Positions 1 through 7,364 of a stretch of 64,000 nucleotides of DNA are shown here, in pieces. Both the position numbers and the translations under genes were made by a program. This DNA comes from Martelella lutilitoris (GTDB taxonomy: Bacteria > Pseudomonadota > Alphaproteobacteria > Rhizobiales > Rhizobiaceae): positions 1 to 64,000 of the forward strand of contig NZ_VCLB01000001.1 in NCBI RefSeq assembly GCF_005924265.1, in the 5' to 3' direction. Position 1 is the stretch's first letter; each line of letters begins with the position of its first letter. Under the pieces are notes generated by a model. It did not search any database and was not told where the DNA came from. It saw nothing but the letters and a program-made list of their open reading frames with translations.

Positions 1-28
1 AGTCGTCCTCTGTCATCTTCGTGCTCAT
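1..28 (-). CDS. 5' end of an unidentified gene (partial)
   Basis: Nine codons of a minus-strand reading frame (MSTKMTEDD) before the window edge. The start is chosen because TTGGAGGT lies directly upstream (positions 33-40 read on minus), an almost ideal Shine-Dalgarno sequence 4-5 bases from the ATG. Nothing can be said about the product. It lies downstream of and in the same direction as the acyl-CoA dehydrogenase gene, after a gap of about 210 bases containing two hairpins, so it may be a separate transcription unit. Confidence 0.5.
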
Positions 29-153
29 GTCGACCTCCAATCAGTCGACATCCCATGAATCAGACAACGCTCAGCCGGGGAATCCCATTTCTTCAAACTG
101 CGGCAATCCGTCCACACCGCCTAGAGCCCTTCAGTCGCCCGGAGCATTTCGCA

Positions 154-173
154 GTCAGATGGAAACATCTGAC
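154..173. other. 8-bp hairpin with GAAA tetraloop
   Basis: GTCAGATG (154-161) and CATCTGAC (166-173) are perfect inverted repeats separated by GAAA. It lies about 125 bases upstream of the partial gene at the window edge. There is no T-run, so it is more likely an operator or an RNA element than a terminator. Confidence 0.35.
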
Positions 174-204
174 GTCCGCGAAAATGCGTCAAAACAAACA
201 GACT

Positions 205-241
205 GATCGTTTACGCGTTTCCATGAAAGGCGGAAACGATC
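205..241 (-). terminator. possible terminator hairpin after acyl-CoA dehydrogenase gene
   Basis: Nested inverted repeats start at the stop codon: outer arms GATCGTTT (205-212) and AAACGATC (234-241), inner arms CGTTTCC (216-222) and GGAAACG (232-238). The arms compete, and no clear U-tract follows on minus, so terminator function is tentative. Confidence 0.3.
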
Positions 242-1326
242 TAAGCCGCCTCGGCAAAACGCTTCAGATGCGCTGCCCTGTTGCCGCCCGTCTGGGTGAG
301 GACCAGAAGACGCTTGACCATGTGGCCGACGGCCAGTTCATCGGAAACGCCCATGCCGCCGTGAAGCTGGACGGCATCGCGGAGCACCGCGCGCGCCGCA
401 TCCGAAATCTTCACCCGCGCGGCAGAGACCAGTCTGGCGCGGAACGCGGCATCGCCGCTTTCCATGGCCTCGGCAGCCAGCAGAACCATGGAGCGGGCCT
501 CCTCGCAAGCAATGAACATGTCGGCCATCTTGTGCTGCACCACCTGGAACTTGCCGATCGGGCGACCGAATTGCTCGCGCATCTGAACATAGTCCAGCGT
601 TGCCTTGTGAAGGGCGTTGATGACGCCTGAGGTTTCGGCGAGCACACCCACGAGCGCCAGATCGGCGCCAAACTCCAGCGCCGCGTCGCAATCGAAAATC
701 GCCTCGGCTGCCGGCACCGTCACATTATCGAGAGACACTTGCGCTGCGGCCTGACCATCGACCAGCCGGCATGGCGTCACTGCCGCATCTTCGGCAGGGA
801 TACGCACCAGCATTCGCGATCCGTCCAGTTCCGCGACGACCCAGAAAGCCGCCGCGGCGGCAGCGCCGATCACGGCGGGAGAAGCGCCGGAGAAAACGAG
901 CGTGTCGCCCTCCCGGCGGGCCGCGATCGACGTGCCATCCCGCCCAGCGACAACGACCTCGATCGCCTCGCCCGCAAGAACCGGCGCAAGCCTTTCGGCC
1001 ACGTCATCGGGGGAAAGCGCGCGGGCCAGCATGGCGGCGCAGCCGAGGCTGACGGCGCCGACCGGCTCCAGGATCAGGCCTGCGCCCAGAACCTCCATCA
1101 TCGGCACGATCTGCGCCGGCGTAAGCCCCAGGCCGCCGGCCTCCTCAGGCACGCAGGCCACCAGCCAGCCGAGTTCCGCCATTTCGGCCCAGTGCCTCGG
1201 CACATCGCCCGGCGCGGCCGAAATGGCCTTTGCCCTCTGCTCCAGCGCGTAATTGTCGGCAACGAAACGCTCCGCCGTATCCTTCAGCAGCAGCGCTTCT
1301 TCTGTTGGAAGCTCAAAACGTATCAT
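241..1326 (-). CDS. acyl-CoA dehydrogenase family protein (small partner of a heteromeric pair)
   Basis: 361 residues with acyl-CoA dehydrogenase architecture: helical N-domain, middle beta domain, and C-terminal helical domain with QFGRPIGKFQVVQHKMADM and QLHGGMGVSDE. It should oxidise an acyl-CoA to the 2-enoyl-CoA with FAD, passing electrons to ETF. The start at 1326 has AGGGGA upstream and leaves a 13-base gap to the preceding gene; longer in-frame starts would overlap that gene. The C-terminus reads LTQTGGN where many family members have the YEG catalytic glutamate. With its neighbour it resembles two-subunit enzymes such as PimC/PimD or FadE26-27, in which only one subunit is complete. 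Substrate unknown. Confidence 0.85.
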   Translation of the reverse strand: MIRFELPTEEALLLKDTAERFVADNYALEQRAKAISAAPGDVPRHWAEMAELGWLVACVPEEAGGLGLTPAQIVPMMEVLGAGLILEPVGAVSLGCAAMLARALSPDDVAERLAPVLAGEAIEVVVAGRDGTSIAARREGDTLVFSGASPAVIGAAAAAAFWVVAELDGSRMLVRIPAEDAAVTPCRLVDGQAAAQVSLDNVTVPAAEAIFDCDAALEFGADLALVGVLAETSGVINALHKATLDYVQMREQFGRPIGKFQVVQHKMADMFIACEEARSMVLLAAEAMESGDAAFRARLVSAARVKISDAARAVLRDAVQLHGGMGVSDELAVGHMVKRLLVLTQTGGNRAAHLKRFAEAA

Positions 1327-1339
1327 GCGGCTTTTCCCC

Positions 1340-2497
1340 TCAAAGTCCCAAGACCTGGCCGGCCAGGATGCTGCGCTGGATTTCGTTGCTGCCGCCATAG
1401 ATCGAAAGCTTGCGCCAGTTCAGGAACTGATAGGCGACATGGGCAAGAAGGTTGTCGGCACAGTCGCTGGCGCTTTCCGGCAGCGCGGCGGGGCCGGCGA
1501 TATCCAGCATCAGTTCGGTCAGCCCCTGCTGCACCTCGGTGCCCCTCACCTTCAACAGCGAGGTTTCCGCGCCCAACGCGCGGCCCGCCTCGGCAGCGGC
1601 CAGAAGGCGCAACGTCGTCGCCTCGATCGCCATGATATCGATCTCGAATCCGGCAAGCCGCGCGGAAATCTCCGGATCATCGGCCATCCCGACGGCTTCA
1701 GTCATTTCCCGCACGCGCGCCAGAAGATGTTTCGAGCGCCCGACGCCGCCGATCCCCAGTCGCTCATGCTCCAGCAGCGCCTTGGCATAGGTCCAGCCCT
1801 TGTTGATCTCGCCGACGACCAGATCATCGGGCACGAAGACATTGTCGAGGAAGATCTCGTTGACTTCCTCGGTTCCATCCATCAGCCGGATCGGGCGACG
1901 TGAGACCTCGGTCGCGGACATGTCTATCAACATCATCGAAATGCCCTGTTGCTTCTTGACCTCGGGATCGGTTCGCACGAGGCAGAAGATCCAGTTGGCG
2001 TATTGCGCATAGGTGGTCCATGTCTTGGAGCCGGAGACCAGCCAGCCGCCATCGGTCCTGACGGCGCGGGTGCGCAGCGAGGCGAGATCGGAGCCGGCGC
2101 CCGGCTCGCTGAACCCCTGGCACCACCAGTCCTCGCACGACAGGATGCGCGGCAGGAAACGCTGCTGCTGTTCGCGACTGCCGAAGCGGATGAGGATCGG
2201 GCCGATCATCTTCAAACCAAAACCCGGCAGCGGCGGTGTGTTAAGCCGGAACATCTCCTCATCGGCAATCAGCCGCTGCCGCGCCGTCCAGCCGGGGCCG
2301 CCATGTTCTGCCGGCCAGCCCGGCGCCACCCAGCCCTTGCGGTGCATGCTCTGATGCCAACGCAGAAAATCCTCGCGCGCAAGCGGGCTGCCGCGCGAGA
2401 CTTTCGCTCTTGTCGCGGGATCGAGTTCTGCTTCGACGAAAGCCCGGATCTCGGCGCGAAACGCGCTGTCCTCGGGTGCGTTGAGAAGATCGGTCAC
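1340..2497 (-). CDS. acyl-CoA dehydrogenase family protein (large partner)
   Basis: 385 residues, a typical acyl-CoA dehydrogenase: FAD-site motif CQGFSEPGAGSDLASL in the first third and WRKLSIYGGSNEIQRSIL at the C-terminus. The position that is Glu in medium-chain enzymes (YEG) is Gly here (YGG), as in many long-side-chain or heteromeric family members. The start is GTG at 2497, in a GTGA overlap with the stop of the upstream ligase gene, which indicates translational coupling. With the following dehydrogenase it probably forms one heteromeric enzyme performing the first beta-oxidation step on a CoA thioester made by the upstream ligase. Confidence 0.87.
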   Translation of the reverse strand: MTDLLNAPEDSAFRAEIRAFVEAELDPATRAKVSRGSPLAREDFLRWHQSMHRKGWVAPGWPAEHGGPGWTARQRLIADEEMFRLNTPPLPGFGLKMIGPILIRFGSREQQQRFLPRILSCEDWWCQGFSEPGAGSDLASLRTRAVRTDGGWLVSGSKTWTTYAQYANWIFCLVRTDPEVKKQQGISMMLIDMSATEVSRRPIRLMDGTEEVNEIFLDNVFVPDDLVVGEINKGWTYAKALLEHERLGIGGVGRSKHLLARVREMTEAVGMADDPEISARLAGFEIDIMAIEATTLRLLAAAEAGRALGAETSLLKVRGTEVQQGLTELMLDIAGPAALPESASDCADNLLAHVAYQFLNWRKLSIYGGSNEIQRSILAGQVLGL

Positions 2498-4683
2498 GCC
2501 TCATCCTCCGGTTTGATAATCAGCGCATCGACGGCAACGCAGCCCTCGCCTTCGGGCAGGACGAGAACCGGGTTGATGTCGATGCTTTCGATGGCGTCCT
2601 GATGGGCGACAGACAGGGCGGAAAGCCGCAGGACCGCATCTTCCAGCGCCGCGCGATCGGCAACAGGGGACCCGCGATAACCGGCAAGCAGCCGGCCAAG
2701 CCGGGTTTCGTCGATCATCTCGGCAACGTCCGTGCGGCTGAGCGGCGCGCGACGCAACGCCACGTCGTTCAAAAGCTCGGTCATCACGCCGCCGACGCCG
2801 ACGAGGATCATCGGCCCGAAATCTGGATCATTCTGCATGCCGAGAATGGCCTCGACACCGCCGTCGACCATTTTTTGCACCAGGCAGGGTGCCGGCTTGC
2901 CGTTCAGCGTGTGGCCGGCAAGCTTTTCGGCAAGATCGGCATATGCGCGGCACACGGCATCACCATCGCCAAGCTTCAGGTGCACCAGACCGGCATCGCT
3001 CTTGTGCTCCATACCGTCGGCCAGCCCCTTGAGCACGACGGGGTAACCGATCGCCTCGGCGGCCCGCAGCGCGTCCGCCTCGCTCCCGACCAGGGTTTCG
3101 CCGACCATCGGCAGGCCATAGGCCAGAAGCGCCTGCTTGGCGACATCCTCGGCCATCGTCCGCCCGCCGCCGGCAAGCAAGGCATCGACGCGCGCGCCCG
3201 CATCTGCCGGAATTTGCGGCCCCATGCCATCATCTACCGGGCGTTTCGCGCGCTTATGATAATCGGTGAAGCGTTTCAGCGCCTTCAGCATCTGCTGGCT
3301 ACCGCGATAGATCGGCAGGCGGCCGTCGCGGGCAAGCTGCTCGTAGCCTGCTTCCACCACCTTGCCGCCGTCATAGACGACGATGATCGGCTTGTCCGCC
3401 GTCTCGCTCAGTTCGAGCACCGGGCCGATCAACCGACCGCGCCAGCTTTTGCGCACCTGATGGATAAACACGACGAGAATGTCGGTGTTCTCGTCATCCA
3501 GGGCGATCTTCAGGCTCTGGCCCCAGCGTTCGGGGTGGTTGTTGACATTGCCTGACAGATCAAGCGGGTTGACCGGCGGTGTGAAATCGAGAAGCGGACG
3601 CAGGCCGTCGACGGTCTTTTCGGTAAAATCCGCCATCGGCAGGTCCAGCGCCTCGCACTGATCCGCCATGACCCCGCTCCAGCCGCCGGAAAAGGTCACC
3701 ACCGCGATACGCTCGCCGCGCGGCGGCGGACATTTTTCGAAGAGAGCGGCCGCCTCGGCCAGCTCCATCGGGTCATCGACCGAGACCACGTTGTTTTGCC
3801 GGAACACGGCCTCATAGGTGCGAAACGCGCCGGCCATCTTGCCGGTATGGGCAAGCGCCGTGCGCGCGGCGCGTTTGCTGCGGCCGAGCTTGAGCACGAT
3901 CAGCGGCTTTTCGACGGCTTGCGCCTTTTCCGCCAGCGCCATGAAGCGCGACGGCGTACGCAGCCCTTCAAGATTCATGCAGACCGAGGCGATTTCCGGA
4001 TCATCGAGGGCCCAGCTCGCATAGTCCGCCGCTTCGACGTTGAGCTCATTGCCGGTGGAGACGAGATAGCGCATGCGCACGCCCTGATCATGGGCGCGCG
4101 CCAGAAGCACCATCAACAGCTGGCCGCTCTGGGAAATCAGCGCCGTACGGCCGGCTGACATATCCTCGGGGAAGGTCGCTGCCGTCAGCCCCATGAAGCC
4201 GCTGTCGAGATTGGCAAGGCCAAGGCAGTTCGGCCCGCAGATGGCGATCCGGTTGCGGTTGGCGATCTCGCGCAGCGTCTCTTCCATGGCGCGCCCCTCC
4301 TCGCCGGTCTCCGAAAAGCCCGATGCGAGAATGACGGCGCCGCGCACGCCCTTGCTGCCGCAATCCTCCAGAATTTCCGGCAACAGTTTCTGCGGCACGA
4401 AGATGAGAACGGCATCGACAGGCTCGGGGATGGCCGAGACGGACGGGTAGCATTTGAGATCGTTCAGCTCTTCATATTTGGGATTGACCGGGAAGATGCG
4501 CCCCGCAAAGCCGAGCCTGCGCAAGACCGGGACCGCCATGCCGCTCCAGCCGTCGCTCCTGTTGCTGGCGCCGACAACGGCAACGCTTTTCGGGTTCATC
4601 AGCCCCGAGAGCTGAGCGAAGACGCCCTCGCCCGCTGCGACCTCCTGACCGGTCGGCGAACCGGACGCAGCATTTTTCAACAT
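2494..4683 (-). CDS. ADP-forming acyl-CoA synthetase (acetate-CoA ligase family, fused alpha-beta)
   Basis: 729 residues: N-terminal CoA-binding Rossmann domain (SVAVVGASNRSDGWSG near residue 33), succinyl-CoA ligase-like domain with the phosphohistidine motif AHTGKMAG, then a C-terminal ATP-grasp domain (from about residue 505; VLKGLADGMEHKSDAGLVHL). Known enzymes of this family activate acids to acyl-CoA with ATP giving ADP and Pi. It is first in an operon with two acyl-CoA dehydrogenases, so it probably supplies their CoA thioester. An IclR-type candidate operator lies 75 bases upstream of the start. Substrate cannot be read from sequence; the family covers acetate, dicarboxylates and aryl acids. 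Confidence 0.88.
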   Translation of the reverse strand: MLKNAASGSPTGQEVAAGEGVFAQLSGLMNPKSVAVVGASNRSDGWSGMAVPVLRRLGFAGRIFPVNPKYEELNDLKCYPSVSAIPEPVDAVLIFVPQKLLPEILEDCGSKGVRGAVILASGFSETGEEGRAMEETLREIANRNRIAICGPNCLGLANLDSGFMGLTAATFPEDMSAGRTALISQSGQLLMVLLARAHDQGVRMRYLVSTGNELNVEAADYASWALDDPEIASVCMNLEGLRTPSRFMALAEKAQAVEKPLIVLKLGRSKRAARTALAHTGKMAGAFRTYEAVFRQNNVVSVDDPMELAEAAALFEKCPPPRGERIAVVTFSGGWSGVMADQCEALDLPMADFTEKTVDGLRPLLDFTPPVNPLDLSGNVNNHPERWGQSLKIALDDENTDILVVFIHQVRKSWRGRLIGPVLELSETADKPIIVVYDGGKVVEAGYEQLARDGRLPIYRGSQQMLKALKRFTDYHKRAKRPVDDGMGPQIPADAGARVDALLAGGGRTMAEDVAKQALLAYGLPMVGETLVGSEADALRAAEAIGYPVVLKGLADGMEHKSDAGLVHLKLGDGDAVCRAYADLAEKLAGHTLNGKPAPCLVQKMVDGGVEAILGMQNDPDFGPMILVGVGGVMTELLNDVALRRAPLSRTDVAEMIDETRLGRLLAGYRGSPVADRAALEDAVLRLSALSVAHQDAIESIDINPVLVLPEGEGCVAVDALIIKPEDEA

Positions 4684-4758
4684 ACCATTCCTCCCTTGGT
4701 CTGTCCGGCAGGACTATTCCCGAAACGCTTCCAAGGGTCAACATATTTTTGGAATGCT

Positions 4759-4775
4759 TGCCTGCATTGCAGACA
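4759..4775. promoter_or_regulatory. candidate IclR operator, copy 1 (before ligase operon)
   Basis: TGCCTGCATTGCAGACA, an imperfect palindrome (TGxCTGCA-T-TGCAGxCA) located between the iclR stop and the ligase start. The identical 17-mer recurs at 5712-5728 before the divergent operon. Binding by the encoded IclR protein is inferred from position and symmetry. Confidence 0.65.
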
Positions 4776-4786
4776 ATGAGGAAATT

Positions 4787-5590
4787 CTATTCGGAATAGC
4801 GTCGCCGCATGCGCCCCTCGATCACGCGCGCCGAGTTCATCAGCGCCGCTGCGTATTCGCCGCACACCTTTTCCGGCGTGAGCACAGATGAAAGCCCGGA
4901 AATCGATAGGAGAAGCGGATCGCCGTCCTCGACAAAACGGATCGTCGTGGCCGCCGCATTGAGTTCCGGCCACCAGCAGCCAAACGAAGTCACGTAGCCC
5001 TCCGATTGATACCGCTCCATCTCGGCGACCAGAAGCGGCGCCTGCGCATCGTACAGCGCGGGCTCTTCCGCCTTTAGCCGCCGCAACAATGCAGCGCGCC
5101 GCGTCTCGGAAAGCGCGGAGAGATAGGCCCGGCCAATCGCCGTCTGCAACACCGGCACAAGGGCGCCGACATCCAGGTTGAGGACGATCGCCTCGGGCCG
5201 CCGGGCAAGCTCCAGATAGCGGATGCCGCCGTCGCTCGCCACGCCCAGTGCAACGGAGAAGGGCCCAAGCTCGGAAAGCGCCTCCATGGAAGGCCGCGCC
5301 AGCTCGCCGATACCGGTACTGACCAGCGCCGCGCGGCTGAGTTCGATGACGCGCGGCGCCAGACTGTAGCCGGAGGCGCGCGCATGATGGACGAGATAAC
5401 CCAGCTTGTGGAGCGTATGGGTGAACCGGGCGACCGTGGAACGCGGCAGGCCGGTCCGCTCGGCAAGCGCCTGATTGCTCAGCGCCCGGTCATCCGGCCC
5501 ATAGGCCGTAATGACCCGAAGACCGCGCTGCAGCGACGTCACGAAATGGCGATCTCCGGCATTCTCGCCCTCGGCCTCGAACTCGGTCAT
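4787..5590 (-). CDS. IclR family transcriptional regulator
   Basis: 267 residues: N-terminal winged helix (SLQRGLRVITAYG, then ALAERTGLPRSTVARFTHTL with the recognition helix) and a C-terminal IclR effector domain. The start at 5590 is preferred because GAAAGGAAAC sits 5-8 bases upstream; a longer frame to 5644 lacks support. It lies between two operons for one acyl-CoA pathway, and identical candidate operators precede each, so it is very likely the local regulator, responding to the acid substrate or a CoA intermediate. PcaR/PobR-type members of the family regulate aromatic acid catabolism, but the effector here is unknown. Confidence 0.9.
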   Translation of the reverse strand: MTEFEAEGENAGDRHFVTSLQRGLRVITAYGPDDRALSNQALAERTGLPRSTVARFTHTLHKLGYLVHHARASGYSLAPRVIELSRAALVSTGIGELARPSMEALSELGPFSVALGVASDGGIRYLELARRPEAIVLNLDVGALVPVLQTAIGRAYLSALSETRRAALLRRLKAEEPALYDAQAPLLVAEMERYQSEGYVTSFGCWWPELNAAATTIRFVEDGDPLLLSISGLSSVLTPEKVCGEYAAALMNSARVIEGRMRRRYSE

Positions 5591-5711
5591 TTCCGTTTCC
5601 TTTCTACATGGCCCGAGAGGCTCTAGGCCCGAACCCGCCCTCACGCAAGCCGCCGGACACGCCTCGTCTTGCCAGAAGAGTGAAAGCTTGCTAACTGTAA
5701 TTCAAAATATA

Positions 5712-5728
5712 TGCCTGCATTGCAGACA
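5712..5728. promoter_or_regulatory. candidate IclR operator, copy 2 (iclR / DUF35 divergent promoter region)
   Basis: Exact second copy of TGCCTGCATTGCAGACA, 65 bases upstream of the DUF35 gene and 121 bases upstream of iclR. It could serve autoregulation as well as control of the plus-strand operon. Confidence 0.65.
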
Positions 5729-5793
5729 CTACTGCATTTTTTGCGACACGGGGAAGAGCGTATCGCGGCAGGCGCATTCAGGGAGGAAAAGCG

Positions 5794-6201
5794 ATGACGG
5801 CTCAATTGCCGGCTTCAGGGCCGGATCTTGAATTTCAGGCCCATGTCGAGGATGGCCGGCTCTGGCTTCAAACCTGCGCGGCCTGCCAAACGACGATCTT
5901 CATGCCCCGCATCATCTGCCCCCATTGCGGTTCTCTCAGGCTTGCCTGGCATCCCGCCTCGGGGCTTGGAACCGTCTACTCCCGCACGGTTCTCCACGGC
6001 CGCCCCAAGCCCGGCGACACCCGGCCCTCGCGCCACGCGCTCGTCCTTGTGGACCTCGACGAAGGACCGCGGATGATGAGCCGCCTGCCCGGTACGGATC
6101 CCGATGACATCACTATTGGCATGCGCGTGAAGGCGCGCATCGAAGGCGAAACCGGCGCGCGTTTCGTTGTGTTCGACCCCAACGCGGAGGCAGGCGCATG
6201 A
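5794..6201 (+). CDS. DUF35 OB-fold/zinc-ribbon protein, thiolase partner
   Basis: 135 residues. The N-terminal rubredoxin-like zinc ribbon shows C-x2-C (CAAC) and C-x2-C (CPHC) pairs near residues 28-45, followed by an OB-fold (GLGTVYSRTVLHGRP, GMRVKARIEGETGARFVVF). DUF35 proteins act as obligate partners of thiolase-superfamily enzymes, for example BbsA with BbsB and the ChsH2 DUF35 domain with Ltp2. GGGAGGAAA precedes the ATG. The gene overlaps the thiolase-like gene by ATGA, as expected for a complex. Whether it binds CoA or only stabilises the partner cannot be seen. Confidence 0.88.
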   Translation: MTAQLPASGPDLEFQAHVEDGRLWLQTCAACQTTIFMPRIICPHCGSLRLAWHPASGLGTVYSRTVLHGRPKPGDTRPSRHALVLVDLDEGPRMMSRLPGTDPDDITIGMRVKARIEGETGARFVVFDPNAEAGA

Positions 6202-7349
6202 CCTCTCGTTTACGCGGCAAAGCCGCCATTGTCGGTGTCGGAACGGCCGGGCACGGCGAAGCCCCCGGTTTCAACGCCATGGATATCCAGGCGCTCGCCG
6301 TTCACGAGGCGCTTGAAGACGCCGGGCTGAAACTCTGCGATGTGGACGGGTTGTTCACGGCCAATATGAGCCACACCTTCCCGGCGATCTCGACCATCGA
6401 ATATCTTGGGCTGAAACCCCGCTGGATCGACGGCACCAATACCGGCGGCTCCAGCTTCGTTGCCGATGCCCTGTCTGCGACCATGGCGCTCGAGGCCGGG
6501 CTGTGCGACGTGGCGCTGATCTGCTACGGCGCGACCCTGCGTTCGGGCGCCGGACGCATGACGCCCGCTGCCGAGCAGCCGACCTATGAAATTCCCCACA
6601 AGCCGCGCTATCCGATGACCGCCTATGCCATGGCGGCGGCCACCCATATGGCGCGCTTCGGCACCACCCGCGAACAGCTTGCCGAGGTGGCCGTCGCCGC
6701 CCGCGCCTGGGCGCGGATGAACCCCGAGGCCTTCGAGCGCGATCCCTTGACCATTGAGGACGTGCTGTCCTCGCGCATGGTGATGGAGCCGCTCAGCCTG
6801 CGTGACTGCTGCCTTCTGACCGATGGCGCCGGCGCCGTGGTGATGACCCGCGCGGACCGGGCCCGTGACCTGCCCAACAAGCCGGTCTATTTCCTCGGCG
6901 GCGGTATCGCCTCCTATAACAGGGCCGTCTCCGAAATGCCGGACCTGACGACGACGGCCGCCCGCGATTCCGGAGCGCGCGCCTTTGCCATGGCCGGGCT
7001 GAAACCGGAGGACATGAATGTGCTTCAGCTCTATGACGCCTTCACCATCAACGTCATCCTGTTCCTGGAAGACCTCGGCTTCTGCCCCAAGGGCGAAGGC
7101 GGGTCATTCGTTTCCGGCGGACGCATCGCCCCCGGCGGTCCGCTGCCGGTCAATACCAATGGCGGCGGGCTCTCCTTCTGCCATCCCGGCATGTACGGCG
7201 TGTTCACGCTGATCGAGGCGACGCGGCAGTTGCGCGGCACGGCCGGCGAACGCCAGATCGCCGAGGCCGAAACGGCGCTTTGCCACGGCAACGGGATCAC
7301 GCTGTCGCACCAGGCGACGGCAATTTTCGGAACGGAAGCGGCCCTTTGA
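6198..7349 (+). CDS. thiolase-superfamily protein (SCP2/lipid-transfer type), DUF35-dependent
   Basis: 383 residues of the SCP-x/lipid-transfer thiolase family: N-terminal AAIVGVGTAGHGE, central GGSSFVADALSATMALEAG, and C-terminal GGGLSFCHPGMYG that supplies the second-half Cys-His. The segment where true thiolases carry the nucleophilic cysteine reads GGSS here, so that Cys seems absent, as in Ltp2-type retro-aldolases. It may therefore perform retro-aldol or atypical thiolytic cleavage. It sits between its DUF35 partner (4-base overlap) and a FadJ-like fusion (15-base gap), placing it at the carbon-carbon cleavage step of the pathway. Confidence 0.85.
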   Translation: MTSRLRGKAAIVGVGTAGHGEAPGFNAMDIQALAVHEALEDAGLKLCDVDGLFTANMSHTFPAISTIEYLGLKPRWIDGTNTGGSSFVADALSATMALEAGLCDVALICYGATLRSGAGRMTPAAEQPTYEIPHKPRYPMTAYAMAAATHMARFGTTREQLAEVAVAARAWARMNPEAFERDPLTIEDVLSSRMVMEPLSLRDCCLLTDGAGAVVMTRADRARDLPNKPVYFLGGGIASYNRAVSEMPDLTTTAARDSGARAFAMAGLKPEDMNVLQLYDAFTINVILFLEDLGFCPKGEGGSFVSGGRIAPGGPLPVNTNGGGLSFCHPGMYGVFTLIEATRQLRGTAGERQIAEAETALCHGNGITLSHQATAIFGTEAAL

Positions 7350-7364
7350 CGCGGAGATAAGACC

